This document shows positions 1-10,640 of a stretch of 64,000 bases of DNA, piece by piece; position 1 is the stretch's first letter, and every line of letters begins with the position of its first letter. Below the pieces are notes generated by a model. It was not told the origin of the DNA. It did not search any database and saw only the letters and a program-made list of their open reading frames with translations. The DNA is from Corythucha ciliata (lineage: Eukaryota > Arthropoda > Insecta > Hemiptera > Tingidae): assembly GCA_038030265.1 (NCBI GenBank), contig CM075939.1:5375253-5439252 (forward strand), in the 5' to 3' direction. The position numbers were made by a program, and so were the translations under genes.

Positions 1-285
1 CTCGGCTAAAATTGGGGGAAAACTCTAATTCATGGCCGAAATTCAGGAAGAACGCTAATTCGCGGTTAAAATCAAGCAAAAAGGGTACTTAGGGGTTTCA
101 TTTCGCAAGTTGCAGTTTCTGGAGGCAACATCTCACTGAAATTAGGTGAAAGCGCTAGTTTACGACAAAAATTGGGAAACATCGCTAATTCACCGCTAAA
201 ATGGACAAAAAGTGCGAAATTCTGGCTGAAACATGGAGAAATCGTTAATTCACAGATGAGATTGAGAAGAAGGGCTCAAGCGTGG
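1..285 (+). repeat. Family A minisatellite, forward
   Basis: Degenerate tandem units of about 29-33 bp with the pattern GCTAATTCRCGGCTAAAATT then GAGAAAAA. The array is cut by the left edge of the window. Confidence 0.8.
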
Positions 286-315
286 GACAAATGCCGACGA
301 AACACAATCAGAATG

Positions 316-379
316 TATCTAGAGGTGGGCAACTGCCCCACTAAATCTGCGCTTTTGACTCTAGGGGAGGGCAGCTGCC
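316..379. repeat. Left copy of an inverted repeat flanking Arp1
   Basis: A stretch of about 63 bp containing GGGCAACTGCCCCACTAAAT and GACTCTAGGGGAGGGCAGCT recurs in inverted orientation at 2709-2771, on the other side of the Arp1 gene. By eye the copies are roughly 80 percent identical. No transposase or clear target duplication is visible, so it is a dispersed repeat of unknown class. Confidence 0.55.
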
Positions 380-562
380 TATCCCTGCCCCACCCCAACG
401 CCCATGCACCCAATCTTGGAGCATGTTTTTGAGTGTGTAGTAGGCGGAAGAAGTGACGCTGACCAAGTCACATGGTCAAATGAGACGAGAATAAAAAAAT
501 AATACAAATAAAAATTTTCTGGCAAACAAATTTTCAAGAGTTTTTCCCCCGACACTGGAAAA

Positions 563-1734
563 ATGAACTCCGCCATCATCATCGACAACGGGTCAGGATC
601 AATCAAAGCGGGGCTCGCGAGCGAACTGAAACCCAAATGCGTCTTCCCCAATTACCTGGGGGCGCCCAAACACGTTCGCGTTATGAGCGGCGGCCTTGCC
701 GAGGGTGAAATTCTCGTCGGTGACAAAGCTGAAATTCACAAAGGCGTCCTAAGCTTGCGGTACCCCGTTGAACATGGATCGGTCGTCAATTGGGACGACA
801 TGGAAACAGTTTGGCGCTATATGTTCGGGCGGAGTAAACTGAATGTCAACCCTGAAGAACATCCGGTCATGTTGACCGTGGTGCCTTTAGACTCGAAAGT
901 CAACTATGAAAAGTCGGCCGAAATTTTTTTCGAAACCTTCAACGTCCCAGCACTTCACATGGCTATGAACGCAGTCCTGAGGTTCTTAACCACTTTTTGG
1001 GGTTTTTCAAAATTAAAATTCGCCGAATTCATGAAACTTTATATACTTTTAGTTTGTACGCAACTGGGCGGACAACCGGAGTTTTATTCGACTCAGGAGA
1101 AGGAGTGTCATACGCGGTTCCAATCTATGAAGGGTTTGCCCTTCCAAATAGCGTCAATCGAATTGATGTTGCTGGAAGAGACGTAACCAAATATTTAAGA
1201 ATTCTATTGAAAGAGGAAGTTTCCACTAGACGATCCCTAGCCGAAGAAGTAGTTCGATCAGTCAAAGAACATTGTTGTTACGTTACAAGCGACCCAGCCA
1301 ACGAAGAGACTAGAATGAAATCCTACCTTTTGCCCGACGGAACTACAATCGAATTGGGTTCAGTTCGTCACAAGGCACCCGAAGCTCTCTTCAATCCGGC
1401 ACTTATTGGTGACGAAGTCTGTGGAATTCATACAGTCGTCCTAGACGCTATCAACAGTTTGGACATTGACATAAGAAAAACTCTATACGAAAGTATTGTA
1501 CTGTCTGGAGGTTCCACGATGTTCGAAGGTCTGGGCAATAGAATGTTGATGGAACTCAAATCTGCCGCACCTAAAAATGTGAAAATTAGATTATCAATCC
1601 CTCAAGAACGTATTTTCTCCAGTTGGATTGGAGGGTCAATTCTCGCTTCCCTGGAGGATTTTGGCAGAGAATGGATCACGAAACGAGATTATCTTGAAAA
1701 TGGAGCGCATAATCTTGTCAGAAAGTTGTTTTAA
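563..1734 (+). CDS. ACTR1: Actin-related protein 1 (centractin), two exons
   Basis: Exon 1 is 563-981, a 71-nt GT-AG intron spans 982-1052, and exon 2 is 1053-1734 (stop TAA). Joining them restores the family's SLYATGRTTG stretch across the junction and gives 366 residues; Arp1 is usually about 376, so only the first ten or so residues are short. Seen: phosphate loop DNGSGSIKAG (residues 9-18), FPNYLGAPKHVRVM (the Arp1 form of the loop, unlike conventional actin), FFETFNVPAL, DSGEG (153-157), LSGGST (290-295) and WIGGSILASL near the C terminus. Arp1 forms the short filament of dynactin, the cytoplasmic adaptor of dynein. The start is the ATG just before the phosphate loop; no upstream in-frame ATG fits the family better. 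DSGEG replaces the common DSGDG, a mild change. The reading frame is otherwise intact, so it is probably functional. Confidence 0.93.
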
Positions 1735-1753
1735 AAAAAACTGAGTGTGGCTA

Positions 1754-1759
1754 AATAAA
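1754..1759 (+). promoter_or_regulatory. Polyadenylation signal AATAAA of the Arp1 gene
   Basis: AATAAA lies 20 nt after the Arp1 stop codon, giving a very short 3' UTR. It is a canonical hexamer in the right place and strand. Confidence 0.6.
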
Positions 1760-1837
1760 CTTTTATTTCACCGTCCTTCCGCGCCTCAAATCTCATTCGA
1801 GAGAAATGCACCCCCCCCCCCCACACACACACACACA

Positions 1838-2149
1838 ATGAAGCATTCACCTAGCGTTCAACGCCAACGTGAAACGACAAAAAAAAGTTATCTTGAAAAG
1901 AAAAAAAGTACAACTCCTCAACCGGAATTTCCCGGATTTGTCAGGCGAGCCCCTTCCCCCATCCTCAATAGGTTCAATGTTGTTCATTTTCTATCCTCAA
2001 CTGCCACTGATTTGGCACAGCTACTTCAAAATAATCTATTATTAGCGTTTACCTCGGCGGCTGGTTTCTATTTGAATTTTTCACACTGTTCGTGTACAGA
2101 TGTAAATAACGGTATTAGTGGTAAGAGGGGAGGGGGAGCAAATAAATAA
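1838..2149 (+). CDS. Possible small ORF, 103 codons, unrecognised
   Basis: An open frame starts at an ATG 104 bases after the Arp1 stop and ends in a TAA that overlaps an AATAAA (2142-2147). The predicted protein has a basic, Ser/Thr/Pro-rich first half and a hydrophobic stretch (LLLAFTSAAGFYL) in the second half, and ends in Gly-Lys residues. I recognise no family. It is preceded by a C12 run (1811-1822) and a CA microsatellite, which argues against a conserved gene. It may be chance or a fragment. Confidence 0.15.
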   Translation: MKHSPSVQRQRETTKKSYLEKKKSTTPQPEFPGFVRRAPSPILNRFNVVHFLSSTATDLAQLLQNNLLLAFTSAAGFYLNFSHCSCTDVNNGISGKRGGGANK

Positions 2150-2819
2150 CTGAAAATCCAGCTCGAAGACAAGAAAGTCATAGGTTGAATGGATTTTTTT
2201 TTTTTTTTTTTTTTTTTGTGCTCCTAAAATAGAGCTATAGACGCAAAGCTAAAAATCAGATAATCAAAACGACGAGTAACAAGTACCATGGACCTATCAG
2301 AACCAGTTTTCATCGCAATAACTTTATAGTAGAAGCTGGATAAACCAATGAAACGTTAACTCGCAATGCCTGTCTCAAACACCCACTAAACTGTATCCGT
2401 GAGGGGGTGAAGCATGATAGAAAGTTCCAATTACGAGCGAAAGCCAAAGGAAAATAAAACTCAAACAAAGCTAAATTTAATAAAATTGAGCAAAGGCCAA
2501 TAACATTATAGCTCGCAAGCTTTTAAATGAAATGAAATGAGACGAGATTAGATAATCGAAGAATAAAACAAAGTATTTTTAAAATCACCTTGAAACATTT
2601 TTTTTCCCCCGTCACTTCAACTGCCGAGGGGCATTGACTGCGACGAAAAATAATTAATTTCTACTAGTGGTGGGCAGGAGGAGGGGGCAATACGAGTGTA
2701 GCCAGAGAGCAGTTGCTCTCCCCTAGAGTCGAAATTGACGATTTAGTGGGGCAGCTGCCCACCCCTAGATATCAGCGGAGCGTATACAAATCCTTCGCCA
2801 CATTTTTTACCGTTGACGT
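2150..2819. other. Non-coding spacer
   Basis: AT-rich unique-looking DNA with a T27-like tract near 2191-2217. I see no gene; the inverted repeat at 2709-2771 is the only structured part. Confidence 0.5.
2709..2771. repeat. Right copy of the inverted repeat flanking Arp1
   Basis: Reverse complement of 316-379: GCAGTTGCTCTCCCCTAGAG, then ATTTAGTGGGGCAGCTGCCC. Together the copies bracket a 2.3-kb segment holding Arp1. Confidence 0.55.
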
Positions 2820-3240
2820 TCACTACCAAAAAACAATTTCGAGAATTTTTGTGTCATAAAAATACATTTTCGCAGATCTGACTCTACTAAAAAAAAGCAA
2901 ATTTCTCAGATTCAGCTTAGTAAAAATCCAATTTTGCGACTTGGGTCGCTGAAAAATTAATTTTGCGGGATTGGCACTACAAAACCACATTTCACGCATT
3001 TTGCCCGCAAAAACCATTGACGTCGGGCAAAAAACCCCGCGAGGAAAAAATACATAATTTCGCCAACACCAAGGAAAAATTAGCGCCTTGAAAATGCCTC
3101 ATCGGGCAAATCCTGCCCTGAAAATACCCAAACTGACCGTCTTGGCGCTTAGAAAAGAGCAGAACTGGACATTCCCACTCTGGCAATTCTAATGGCTAAA
3201 CTGGCAATTCTTGCTCTACGAATAATCACGATTTTGCAAG
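2820..3240. repeat. Family B (reverse) passing into family C (forward) units
   Basis: 2820-3060 has diverged reverse-strand family B units (TTCGCGACTTGGGTCGCTGAAAAA type). 3060-3240 has family C units such as CCTGAAAATACCCAAACTGA. No coding signal is supported. Confidence 0.5.
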
Positions 3241-3959
3241 TTTCACGTACTTTCAGCGAAACCACGCATGTTCCACGATCTTTTTGTCGTGAACCCATAG
3301 GGCACACCAGTCCCAACTGTGTCCTTAACTTCGAATTTGAACTTTAATTCACTTTGGCAATTAAAAATTGAATAAGTTTGCGCGTTCGGGTCCTGATTTG
3401 AGCGATTTCGGGTCCTAATTTAAGAGAAATTACAAGTTTTCTGGCTGAGTAAACGTGAAATTGACAGTTTTGGGCCTTCTACTGTTGATTCTTCCAAAAA
3501 TGGTCGGTTGGGGTCTTTATTCAAGCTAAACTCCAATTTACAGGCCGCTTAATTTCAAGTTTCGGTGCTGAATAACCGTGAAATTGCAAATTTGCTAACT
3601 TTTTTTTTATTGCGGGCTCGGACCCCGGACTTTCCGGCCACGATTGCAACCACGCCATGTCGGAAATATCCACGAAACGGGTTGTTTCCTGGCACAATTT
3701 TCGCTATATTGCAAGATTCAGGTCCTAATTTCGGTGAAATTCCAAGTTACGGGACCAATTTCGTTTTTTCGGTCAGCTACCGCCAGGCCCCAACTGCTCC
3801 CATACCCCGACTAATAGTCGCGTAATTGCTTTCCTTTTTTTGTTAACTTTCCTTAAATTCAACGTCCTTTCTTACATGGAATATTTGTCGTCTGTGGAAC
3901 CTCTAGCGTACCGTCGCAGGGCGAGGGGGGCGGAATAGCTTAAAGATGAAAAAGATAGG
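3241..3959. repeat. Degenerate repeat-like spacer
   Basis: Irregular repeats of the type TTCGGGTCCTAATTT and GTGAAATTGCAAATT, which look like decayed minisatellite units, plus AT-rich spacer. Near 3899-3945 there is a copy of the GC-rich block GCGAGGGGGGCGGA that also opens the arrays at 16.8 and 19.4 kb. Confidence 0.4.
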
Positions 3960-5470
3960 GATTTTTAAGTAGATAAGATGAGAACGAATGGCTAAACTCG
4001 CTTGTAAAATTGAGAAAAACGCTGATTCGAGGCTGAAATTGAGAAAAATTGCTGAAATTAATGGCTGTTAATATTGAGAAAAAGCACTAATTCAGCTGAC
4101 ATTGAGACAACGCAAATTGTTGACTGAAATTAAGAAAAAGCGCCAATTCGCGCAGCTAAAACAGAGAAAAGCGGTAATTAAAGGATTAAAAAGAGCAAAG
4201 CGCGAATTCACGCCTTAAAAAACAAGAAACACGCTTGTTCACCGCTAAAAGTGTTGCTACAATTTACTAAATTGTGTGCTGCAATTTAGCAGCTTTAAAA
4301 AATGAGAAAAAATGCAAATTCACAGCTAAAAAGGAGAAACGCCAACTCATGTATTCTCGGGGCAACATTTAGAAAAGGCGCTAATTCACGGGTGAAATAG
4401 ACAAAAACACGAATTCGCGTCTAAATAAGAGTGGAAGAACACTCAGCTAAGGTGAAAAAAATTAAGATTTTACGGACAAAATCTGGAAAAAACGCTGAAA
4501 ATCGCAGCTAAAATTAGGAAAATGTGTTAATTAACTGCTAAAATTGAGAAAAAAACGCTAATTCACAGCTGAAAATGAGAAAACGCCAACTCGCCTATTC
4601 TTAGGGCCAACTTCGGGGATGAAATTGTGAAAAAACGCTAATTCACGCGGCTAAAACTGAGAAAAACGCTAATTCACGGATAAAAAAAGAGAACAACGCG
4701 AATTCGAGTCTAAACATAGAGAAACGCGCTATTATGACAAAATGTTACGAATTGACAGCTTTAAAAAATTGAGAAAATGCGCGAATTCACAGAAAACGCC
4801 AACTCACGGATTCTCGGGGCTGGGACTGAAATTGAGAAAAAACGCTGACTCACGGCGTGAAATAGAGAAAAAAGCGAATTCGCGTCCAAAAGTGGAGGAA
4901 AACTATTATTCACAACTAAGGTGTGCAAAATTTCAACTTTGGATAAAATCGAGAAAGCGATATAATTCGCAGCTAAAATTAAGAAATGTGCTCACTCGCT
5001 GCTAAAATTGAGGGTAAAATGGCTAATTCGCAGCTAAAATTGAGAAAACGCCCACTTGCAGATTCTTGGGGGAACTTCGCGAATAAAATGGAGAAAAAGC
5101 GCTAATTCAAGCGGCTAAAAATGTAAAAAAGCGCTAATTAACGGGTAAAATTTAGAAAAACACAAATTGGCGTTTAAAATGGAGAAAAACGCTAATTTGT
5201 GGATACAATTTGGTCAGAGCACTCAAACGCTACGTCTAATTTGCGGATTCTTTGAGGAAAATTCACGGCTAGGAGTTTATAATAAGCACCGATTCGCAGC
5301 TAAAAATTAGAAAAAGTGCTAATTCACTGCTAAAATTGGGAGATATTGATAAAACACCAATTCGGTGATTCCTGGGACAACTTTGGGAATAAAATTGGGA
5401 AAAAGCGCTAATTTCGCGGGTAATACTAAATAGAGAAAAACACGAATTTTTCTTTTAAAAAAACACGGGT
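3960..5470 (+). repeat. Family A minisatellite array, forward, 1.5 kb
   Basis: About 45-50 degenerate units of about 30 bp (GCTAATTCGCGGCTAAAATT followed by GAGAAAAA). Because the unit is near a multiple of three, it makes spurious open frames with a repeating Lys/Arg/Asn/Ser peptide. Confidence 0.85.
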
Positions 5471-5619
5471 TTTTCTTTTAAGGCTTGCTGAAAATCCAAT
5501 ATCGTACGTATATGGGTTGGCTCGTTGAAATGATCAATTTCACAGGCAGAAACAACTATATTTTTTTTTCAAATTCAAACGTCCAAACGTCAAAAGACTG
5601 GCTACGCCTCTGCCATGAA

Positions 5620-5812
5620 CCAGCTATTTTTCCGCTTTTAGCCAAGAATTATCGTTTTTCTAACATTTATTCGCCGTAGCAACAACTTTCTCAATTTTAT
5701 CAGTCAATGGATTTTTTTCAACACATTTTAGTCGATAATAAGATTTTTTTTCGATTTTAGCCACGAATTAGCAATTTATTTCGCTTTAGACATGAACTAG
5801 CACTTTATGTCA
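5620..5812 (-). repeat. Family A units, reverse orientation
   Basis: Units read TTTTAGCCACGAATTAGCA, the reverse complement of family A. The orientation flips within about 150 bp of the end of the preceding forward array. Confidence 0.65.
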
Positions 5813-5816
5813 GCCA

Positions 5817-6130
5817 CAGTGGCGGATCTACGGGGAGGTTTTTGGGGTTTAAACCCCCTCTAAGAAGATGGCGTCCGCCAAAAATGTGTTGATAGTCATT
5901 CCACAGATTTCTTCTAATACCTTGCACATACCAAAGGGCAACTGTTGAAGGGGGATCTGCACAGAATGATGATTTCTCGTCAAATGGGCGATCTCGTGAT
6001 GGTGAGGCCACCATTCATTGGGGGGGGGGGCACCAATTATTGGTATTGGTTGATAGGCCGCCAATTTAAAATTATTACCGATCATAAACCTCTGGAAAAT
6101 CTCGCAAACTATCTCTTACAGTATTGTATC
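5817..6130. mobile_element. Ty3/gypsy polymerase relic with terminal-type motif CAGTGGCGGATCTA
   Basis: On the plus strand 6058-6110 encodes RQFKIITDHKPLENL, the Ty3/gypsy RNase H signature (TDHKPL). On the minus strand 5849-6000 encodes a weak match to the Ty3 reverse transcriptase palm (QLPFGM, then a Met-Thr-Ile-Asn-Thr-Phe-Leu run), so the piece may contain an inversion; that part is low confidence. The block begins with CAGTGGCGGATCTA, a sequence common at ends of hAT-like DNA transposons, and carries a G11 run at 6020-6030. Heavily broken; not a functional gene. Confidence 0.5.
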
Positions 6131-6579
6131 GTTTCCGGTGTATATAAGTAATTTGATGTTATAAAAAAAAGCTGAAAGGGAAATTAATGTTAATTTGTAA
6201 TTATTTTATATTTTTTTTAAAATGGCGGAAAACTTTCTTTCATAAAAATCCGGTCTTCGGTCATCGAGACGTGAAGGATGTGAAGAAAGGGGTTGAACTT
6301 CGAAGTGTCGACTTATCCGTAGATATTAATGATTTCTTCGATGTGTTGAGAAGAATTCTGTTGTTTCACGCGCCGTAGTTGTTGTATTGAAATTTCTTTT
6401 TTATCACGACGATATGTTTAGTGCACAGCGAGTACTCCGTGGTCGAGCTCTTTTTGAAATCCACACTCGCATCAAATTCCAAAACGGAACTGATTAATTG
6501 TTTTTATTTTCCCATATGTCGTTCTTTTATTGTAATAATGAAGTAGCACATCGGTACAGTATGGTTTCGACATAATCTA

Positions 6580-6945
6580 CAGATCGGGATCCGCAAATGC
6601 AGAAGCGGACTGCCTATCGATAAAAGCCCACGACGAAAACAAAAGACGATACGACTCCAAAAGAAAAAACCTTTCACTCACAATAGGAGACAACGTGCAC
6701 GTAGAGAACGGGAACAGACAGGACCGTGGAAAGCTAGACGAAATACGATTTGGTCCGTTTCCCATCGTGAACAAATTATCCAACTCGGTGTACCAGGTCA
6801 ACGTAGGCTACAACGGTACCGACGACAAACGCTTGTACCACATAAGTAAGATCATCAGGGTAAACAATCAAGGGTCAAACACACCCAAAAAACCACAGCT
6901 TCGCATGCTTAAGGCTAAAGTCCGCGGTGGTTTGGTGTGATTCTG
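6580..6945 (+). pseudogene. Retroelement integrase C-terminal remnant
   Basis: One frame reads through a basic stretch (ENKRRYDSKRKNLSL), IGDNVHVENGN, KLDEIRFGPFPIV, SVYQVNVG and LYHISKIIRV. This order (basic helix, GD-V-V strand, GPF-I, S-Y-V, L-H-S-K) is that of the C-terminal part of LTR-retrotransposon integrase. No catalytic core or reverse transcriptase sits in frame upstream. The distance to the RNase H piece at 6.06 kb is too short for a whole integrase, so most of the domain has been deleted. Confidence 0.65.
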
Positions 6946-7715
6946 AGTCAACAGATCGCGCCACTTTCGCCCCTAAATTGCGGCACCTCTCACGGCTTGA
7001 AAAATTGACCGATTTTAGTTTTTTCAACGGATTCTTACTTGATAAAAGCATAGAAAATTCGGAAATTAGGTCTGTGATTTTTAAATTAAGTGTAAATGTA
7101 AAATGTGGAATTTAAATTTTTTTGAAATATTTTTATGGAAAAAACTGCCGTATACCAAGAAGCAGCAGAATATTCGGGAACCAAATAATTTTGGGTTTTT
7201 GATTTTCCTCCATAAACATTGCCCGAAAGAGAAAAGTACGACTTCAAAGAGAAAAGCCGCCTCAATAGCAAGAGTCTCTGGGGGAAGCGGGAGGAATCAC
7301 CCACCCACCCACTCACGCTCAACACTGGTTCAATGGGAGCTACGTTTTTTGTTGTTTTTTTTAATGTTACTTGTCCTACCTTTTATATTGTGAATACATA
7401 TATTATGTTTGTGGGTACTGTGACATTTGTAATAAGCCATTGCTCCAAACCCAAGCTATTCATATCTTATTTTTTGTGGGTTAGGCAACGAGCCAGTGGC
7501 GAATGCTGGTTCGAAAGGCAGGGTAAGCGGTAAAGGGCCAAAATCGGGCTTCCAAAGAAACAAAAATTACGTTTCAAAATAAGTTACCTGAACACGTTCC
7601 CAACGAGTTAAGATTAGGCGTTCAACAAGATGTGTGTTAATACGAAAATCAGTGAAAACATGTCCAGACGATTAACCAGATCAATTTTCAGACTTGAAAA
7701 TTATTCAACTGCATT
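6946..7715. other. Spacer, no gene seen
   Basis: AT-rich DNA with short open frames on both strands, none resembling a known family. A CAGTGGCGAATGCTGG motif occurs at about 7493. Confidence 0.4.
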
Positions 7716-7719
7716 GAAA

Positions 7720-7940
7720 TTGAAAAAAAAAACTCGAAAACATTGGTGAAACCCTTCGTAACGTCAAAACAAGAATGACAGAAAACAATGTCAGCCGTAT
7801 TGAAAAATCAGAAGTAGCTGAACACATGTACAGCGGTCAATCACACGTCATCAAATTTGAAGATACGAAAATCCTCGTGAAAGTGCGTGGAGTAAACGAA
7901 AACTTCGAGAAGCCATCGAAATAAAGAAAGTTCTCTGACG
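7720..7940 (+). pseudogene. GIY-YIG endonuclease fragment (Penelope-like or related retroelement)
   Basis: The reading frame contains SEVAEHMYSGQSHVIKFED, then TKIL, matching the SxVAEHxxxxxHxIxF...xIL block of GIY-YIG domains found at the C terminus of Penelope-like polymerases. A one-base frame change later, LREAIEIKK appears, the family's characteristic closing motif (REAIEI). The GIY and YIG motifs and any reverse transcriptase upstream are missing. It is a decayed fragment; the Penelope assignment is inference from the motif alone. Confidence 0.5.
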
Positions 7941-8429
7941 ATGCCTTCAGCACAAGGAGGCGAAAGCTCAGGAAACAAATAAGTATAAGAAGAAAAAGCC
8001 AAAACCATGAAAATAAAATATAAACCAAATTTATAGTTGTATGGCTTAAAAACTAATAATATTAGAAACGTTGGATAATTATTAAAATTCCGTTTTGTAC
8101 GTGTTATTGATATCATTCTCAATATACTATATTTTTGTGCAAAAATAACTTTTTTTCTATTCAACCTCCTTCTCAGGCGTCTTATATTTTGGAAGTTCAC
8201 ACACTGGAATACTACGTCGATCAACGTTGAAGAGTTAGGCTCTAAATACGTGTGCAATAAAATTGCGAAAATTATTGCGAGTGTTGCTCTCAGTTACGTT
8301 AACATCTCTGAGAGAGCTCAAAGGAACTTATTGCGCAACTTTTTAATGTCTGAGAGCTCTATCAGGAGTGTTTACACGTGTCAGAAATCAACTCATACAC
8401 AAGTTTTGTAATTTATTAAAAGCCTTAAC

Positions 8430-8830
8430 GTTGGTTAACGTTGAAAACCACCGTTGATTTATGTTGATAACCAACGTTGGTCATCATTGAAAAAAATTGC
8501 GTTTTTACGTCGACCAACGTTGAAAACTAACATTGATCAACGTCGAAAACCAACGCTGGACCACGTTGAAAACTAACGTTGGTCAAAGTTGGAAAACAAC
8601 GTGCGTCAATGTTTAAAACCAACGTTGGTCATCATTGAAAAAAATTGAGTATTTACGTCGACCAACGTTGAAAACTAACTTTGGTCAACGTCGAAAACCA
8701 ACGCTGGTCAACGTTGAAAACTAACGTTGGTCATTCATTGAAAAAATCAAGTTTTTACGTCGTCCAACGTTGGTTATCAACGTTGGCCAACGTTGAATTT
8801 CAATGTTGGCCAACGTTGGTGTGCTACCTG
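8430..8830. repeat. CCAACGTTGG-rich satellite
   Basis: Tandem and inverted short units around the palindrome CCAACGTTGG, separated by AAAAC. A higher-order unit of about 150 bp is marked by TCATTGAAAAAAATTG, which starts near 8481 and 8632, with a diverged, shorter third copy near 8735. The last units run into GTGCTACCTGGGTA. Confidence 0.75.
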
Positions 8831-8884
8831 GGTAATTTGAATACCAGTGACCAGTAGAGAAAGGGTGAGTTGAAAGAGTGAGTG

Positions 8885-9960
8885 AACCATTTGTTTTAAC
8901 GCGAAAATGTACCAGACCAAATTTGAAGAGCACAGTTTTGCACAAGAAACTTCCGCACCACTTTTTTCCTTCCCTTCGCCTTTTGGTTGAAACAGAAGCA
9001 GGAAAGTAAAAGCTGATGGAAAATTGACCGAAGCTTGGAAGCTGGAAAAACTGAAAAATGTTTGGTGCAATCTCTTTCTGACCCGCCTCCTACCACTGTG
9101 CAAAAAATCTCCGAAGATTTCACGTAGGGTGTTGGCACTGCACGAGCTGGAGTTCGCATTTCAGGGCCATTTTGTTTGTTTTGCTGAAATATCTGTGCAA
9201 CCATCAGTGTTGACTAATCATTCTATTAGGATTAATTTGAAGACCACAGAAAAACCCCACATCAAGCTCTCATGAGCTGTTTTCCTCGATCGCATAGCAT
9301 AGTGGAAGCCGAATGAACAACTATGCAAAATTGTATAGGTATACCTAACTTTTTCTATGGCGACTGATTTCATCGAAATCCGGGATGCGTTAAAAAAAAT
9401 AGTAGGGAGGGATTGTAAACGCATGCATCTGAAGAACGTCTAGCAAAATTGAGCACCTTCGTTTCAAGAACTTATCCGACAAAATTTTCGATGGATAGTT
9501 TAGCGAAAATATAAAGCATGCTATTTCACGTAACTTTCAATCTCTTTTGAGAAGGCTTATTCCTTGAGAAGGATGATTTGTGCCGTTTGATGCGACCGTT
9601 CCACAATGAAAAAAGTGTCTTCTTTCAGGATTTGTCGTCAAAATTACCATAATGGCAGCTGGAAGGAAAGATATTGCAGTTATACCTAAAAAGAGGAGGT
9701 TGTGCCAAAAAATGATGAATAAATTAGGTTCGAATAGATGCCTCAATAGTGGTTGGGGTTCTCACAATTTACTCGCTTGTTGTTTTCGGAGGGAAATAGT
9801 TTCACAACTTGGACCTGTGGGCGAATGCCTCTCTTTTCAATTGAAATATGGCATGTAGTTACCTATTACAGTACTTTATACAAGTATAAACCCCCGCTTA
9901 ACAGTTTCTTGTGTAAAATTTTGTGCTCTTCAAATTACGTACTGTACATTTTTTTGATAA
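8885..9960. mobile_element. Inverted-repeat-bounded segment, possible DNA element of about 1 kb
   Basis: AATTTGAAGAGCACAGTTTT near 8918-8950 recurs as its inverse near 9905-9945 (GTGCTCTTCAAATTACGTAC). Similarity covers about 50 bp per arm, including GCACAAGAAACT. Open frames between them are short and unrecognised, so any transposase is absent or decayed. Target duplications were not found. Confidence 0.4.
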
Positions 9961-9999
9961 CCCCAATAGTTACAGAATTATTCCAGAAAAACGGCTGAA

Positions 10000-10640
10000 G
10001 TACAACTTCCGCCGACATCAGCTATTCCCAAACCCAGGCAGAATCGTTGGGAGTTTTTTATGCTGTGTTGGGGATAAGGTATCAAACAATTTGCACCAAA
10101 AATTGTCATGCTCTTTTGAATGTCTGGGTTTAGTCAATTTTTCACCTAATTGTACTGTATCTACTAAAAAATAGCACGTTAAAAAGTGCTGAAATGTGTG
10201 TTATTTGTGTATCGTAGAATATTTTTTGATACGACGTTTAGCGTAGGGGGCCGGAAATTTGATTTTCAGATTCAGATTACCTGAAAACATGGGAAACTAA
10301 TGTGAACTATTTCAATTTCGGCAATAACAGAAATCGGGGGCTTTTGTAGATTTGTCTCTTTTAGGGGGTCGGGGGGTTGAAATTCAGATTCAGGACGGCG
10401 TTGTGAAAAAACCAAAAATAATACTGAATTTTAAAAGTCAACCAAATTTCGGCATGTTGCCGGGGTTGTATCGTTGGGCAAAGTTGAAATTCGGATTCAG
10501 CACACCTGAAAACATTGAAATCAGTCATCAAACTTAGCCCCGAGGTTTTTTCCTCCCAGATCTACCCTCTTCCTGGACTATTATTTTAGTTCGAGAGATG
10601 GCGACAGTCCTACTCAACCGGAAGAACATAGTCACGAAAG
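10000..10640. other. Spacer, no gene seen
   Basis: AT-rich DNA with two loosely similar stretches (GAAATTCAGATTCAG and GAAATTCGGATTCAG). No supported coding region. Confidence 0.35.

Noticed and set aside
480..562. Spliced-leader trans-splice acceptor before Arp1
   Set aside because: The nearest AG (537-538) has only a short TTTTC tract and there is no independent sign of trans-splicing in the window.
4742..5005. 87-codon ORF with repeated Lys/Arg/Asn/Ser peptide
   Set aside because: It is translated minisatellite; the near-30-bp unit keeps frame by chance and similar peptides appear in every family A block.
3960..5470. A CRISPR-like array (regular ~30-bp repeats)
   Set aside because: Units are contiguous, diverged and without unique spacers of constant size, and the window is clearly eukaryotic. 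It is a minisatellite.
7841..8257. 138-codon minus-strand ORF
   Set aside because: It is antisense to the GIY-YIG fragment for part of its length and otherwise lacks any recognisable motif.
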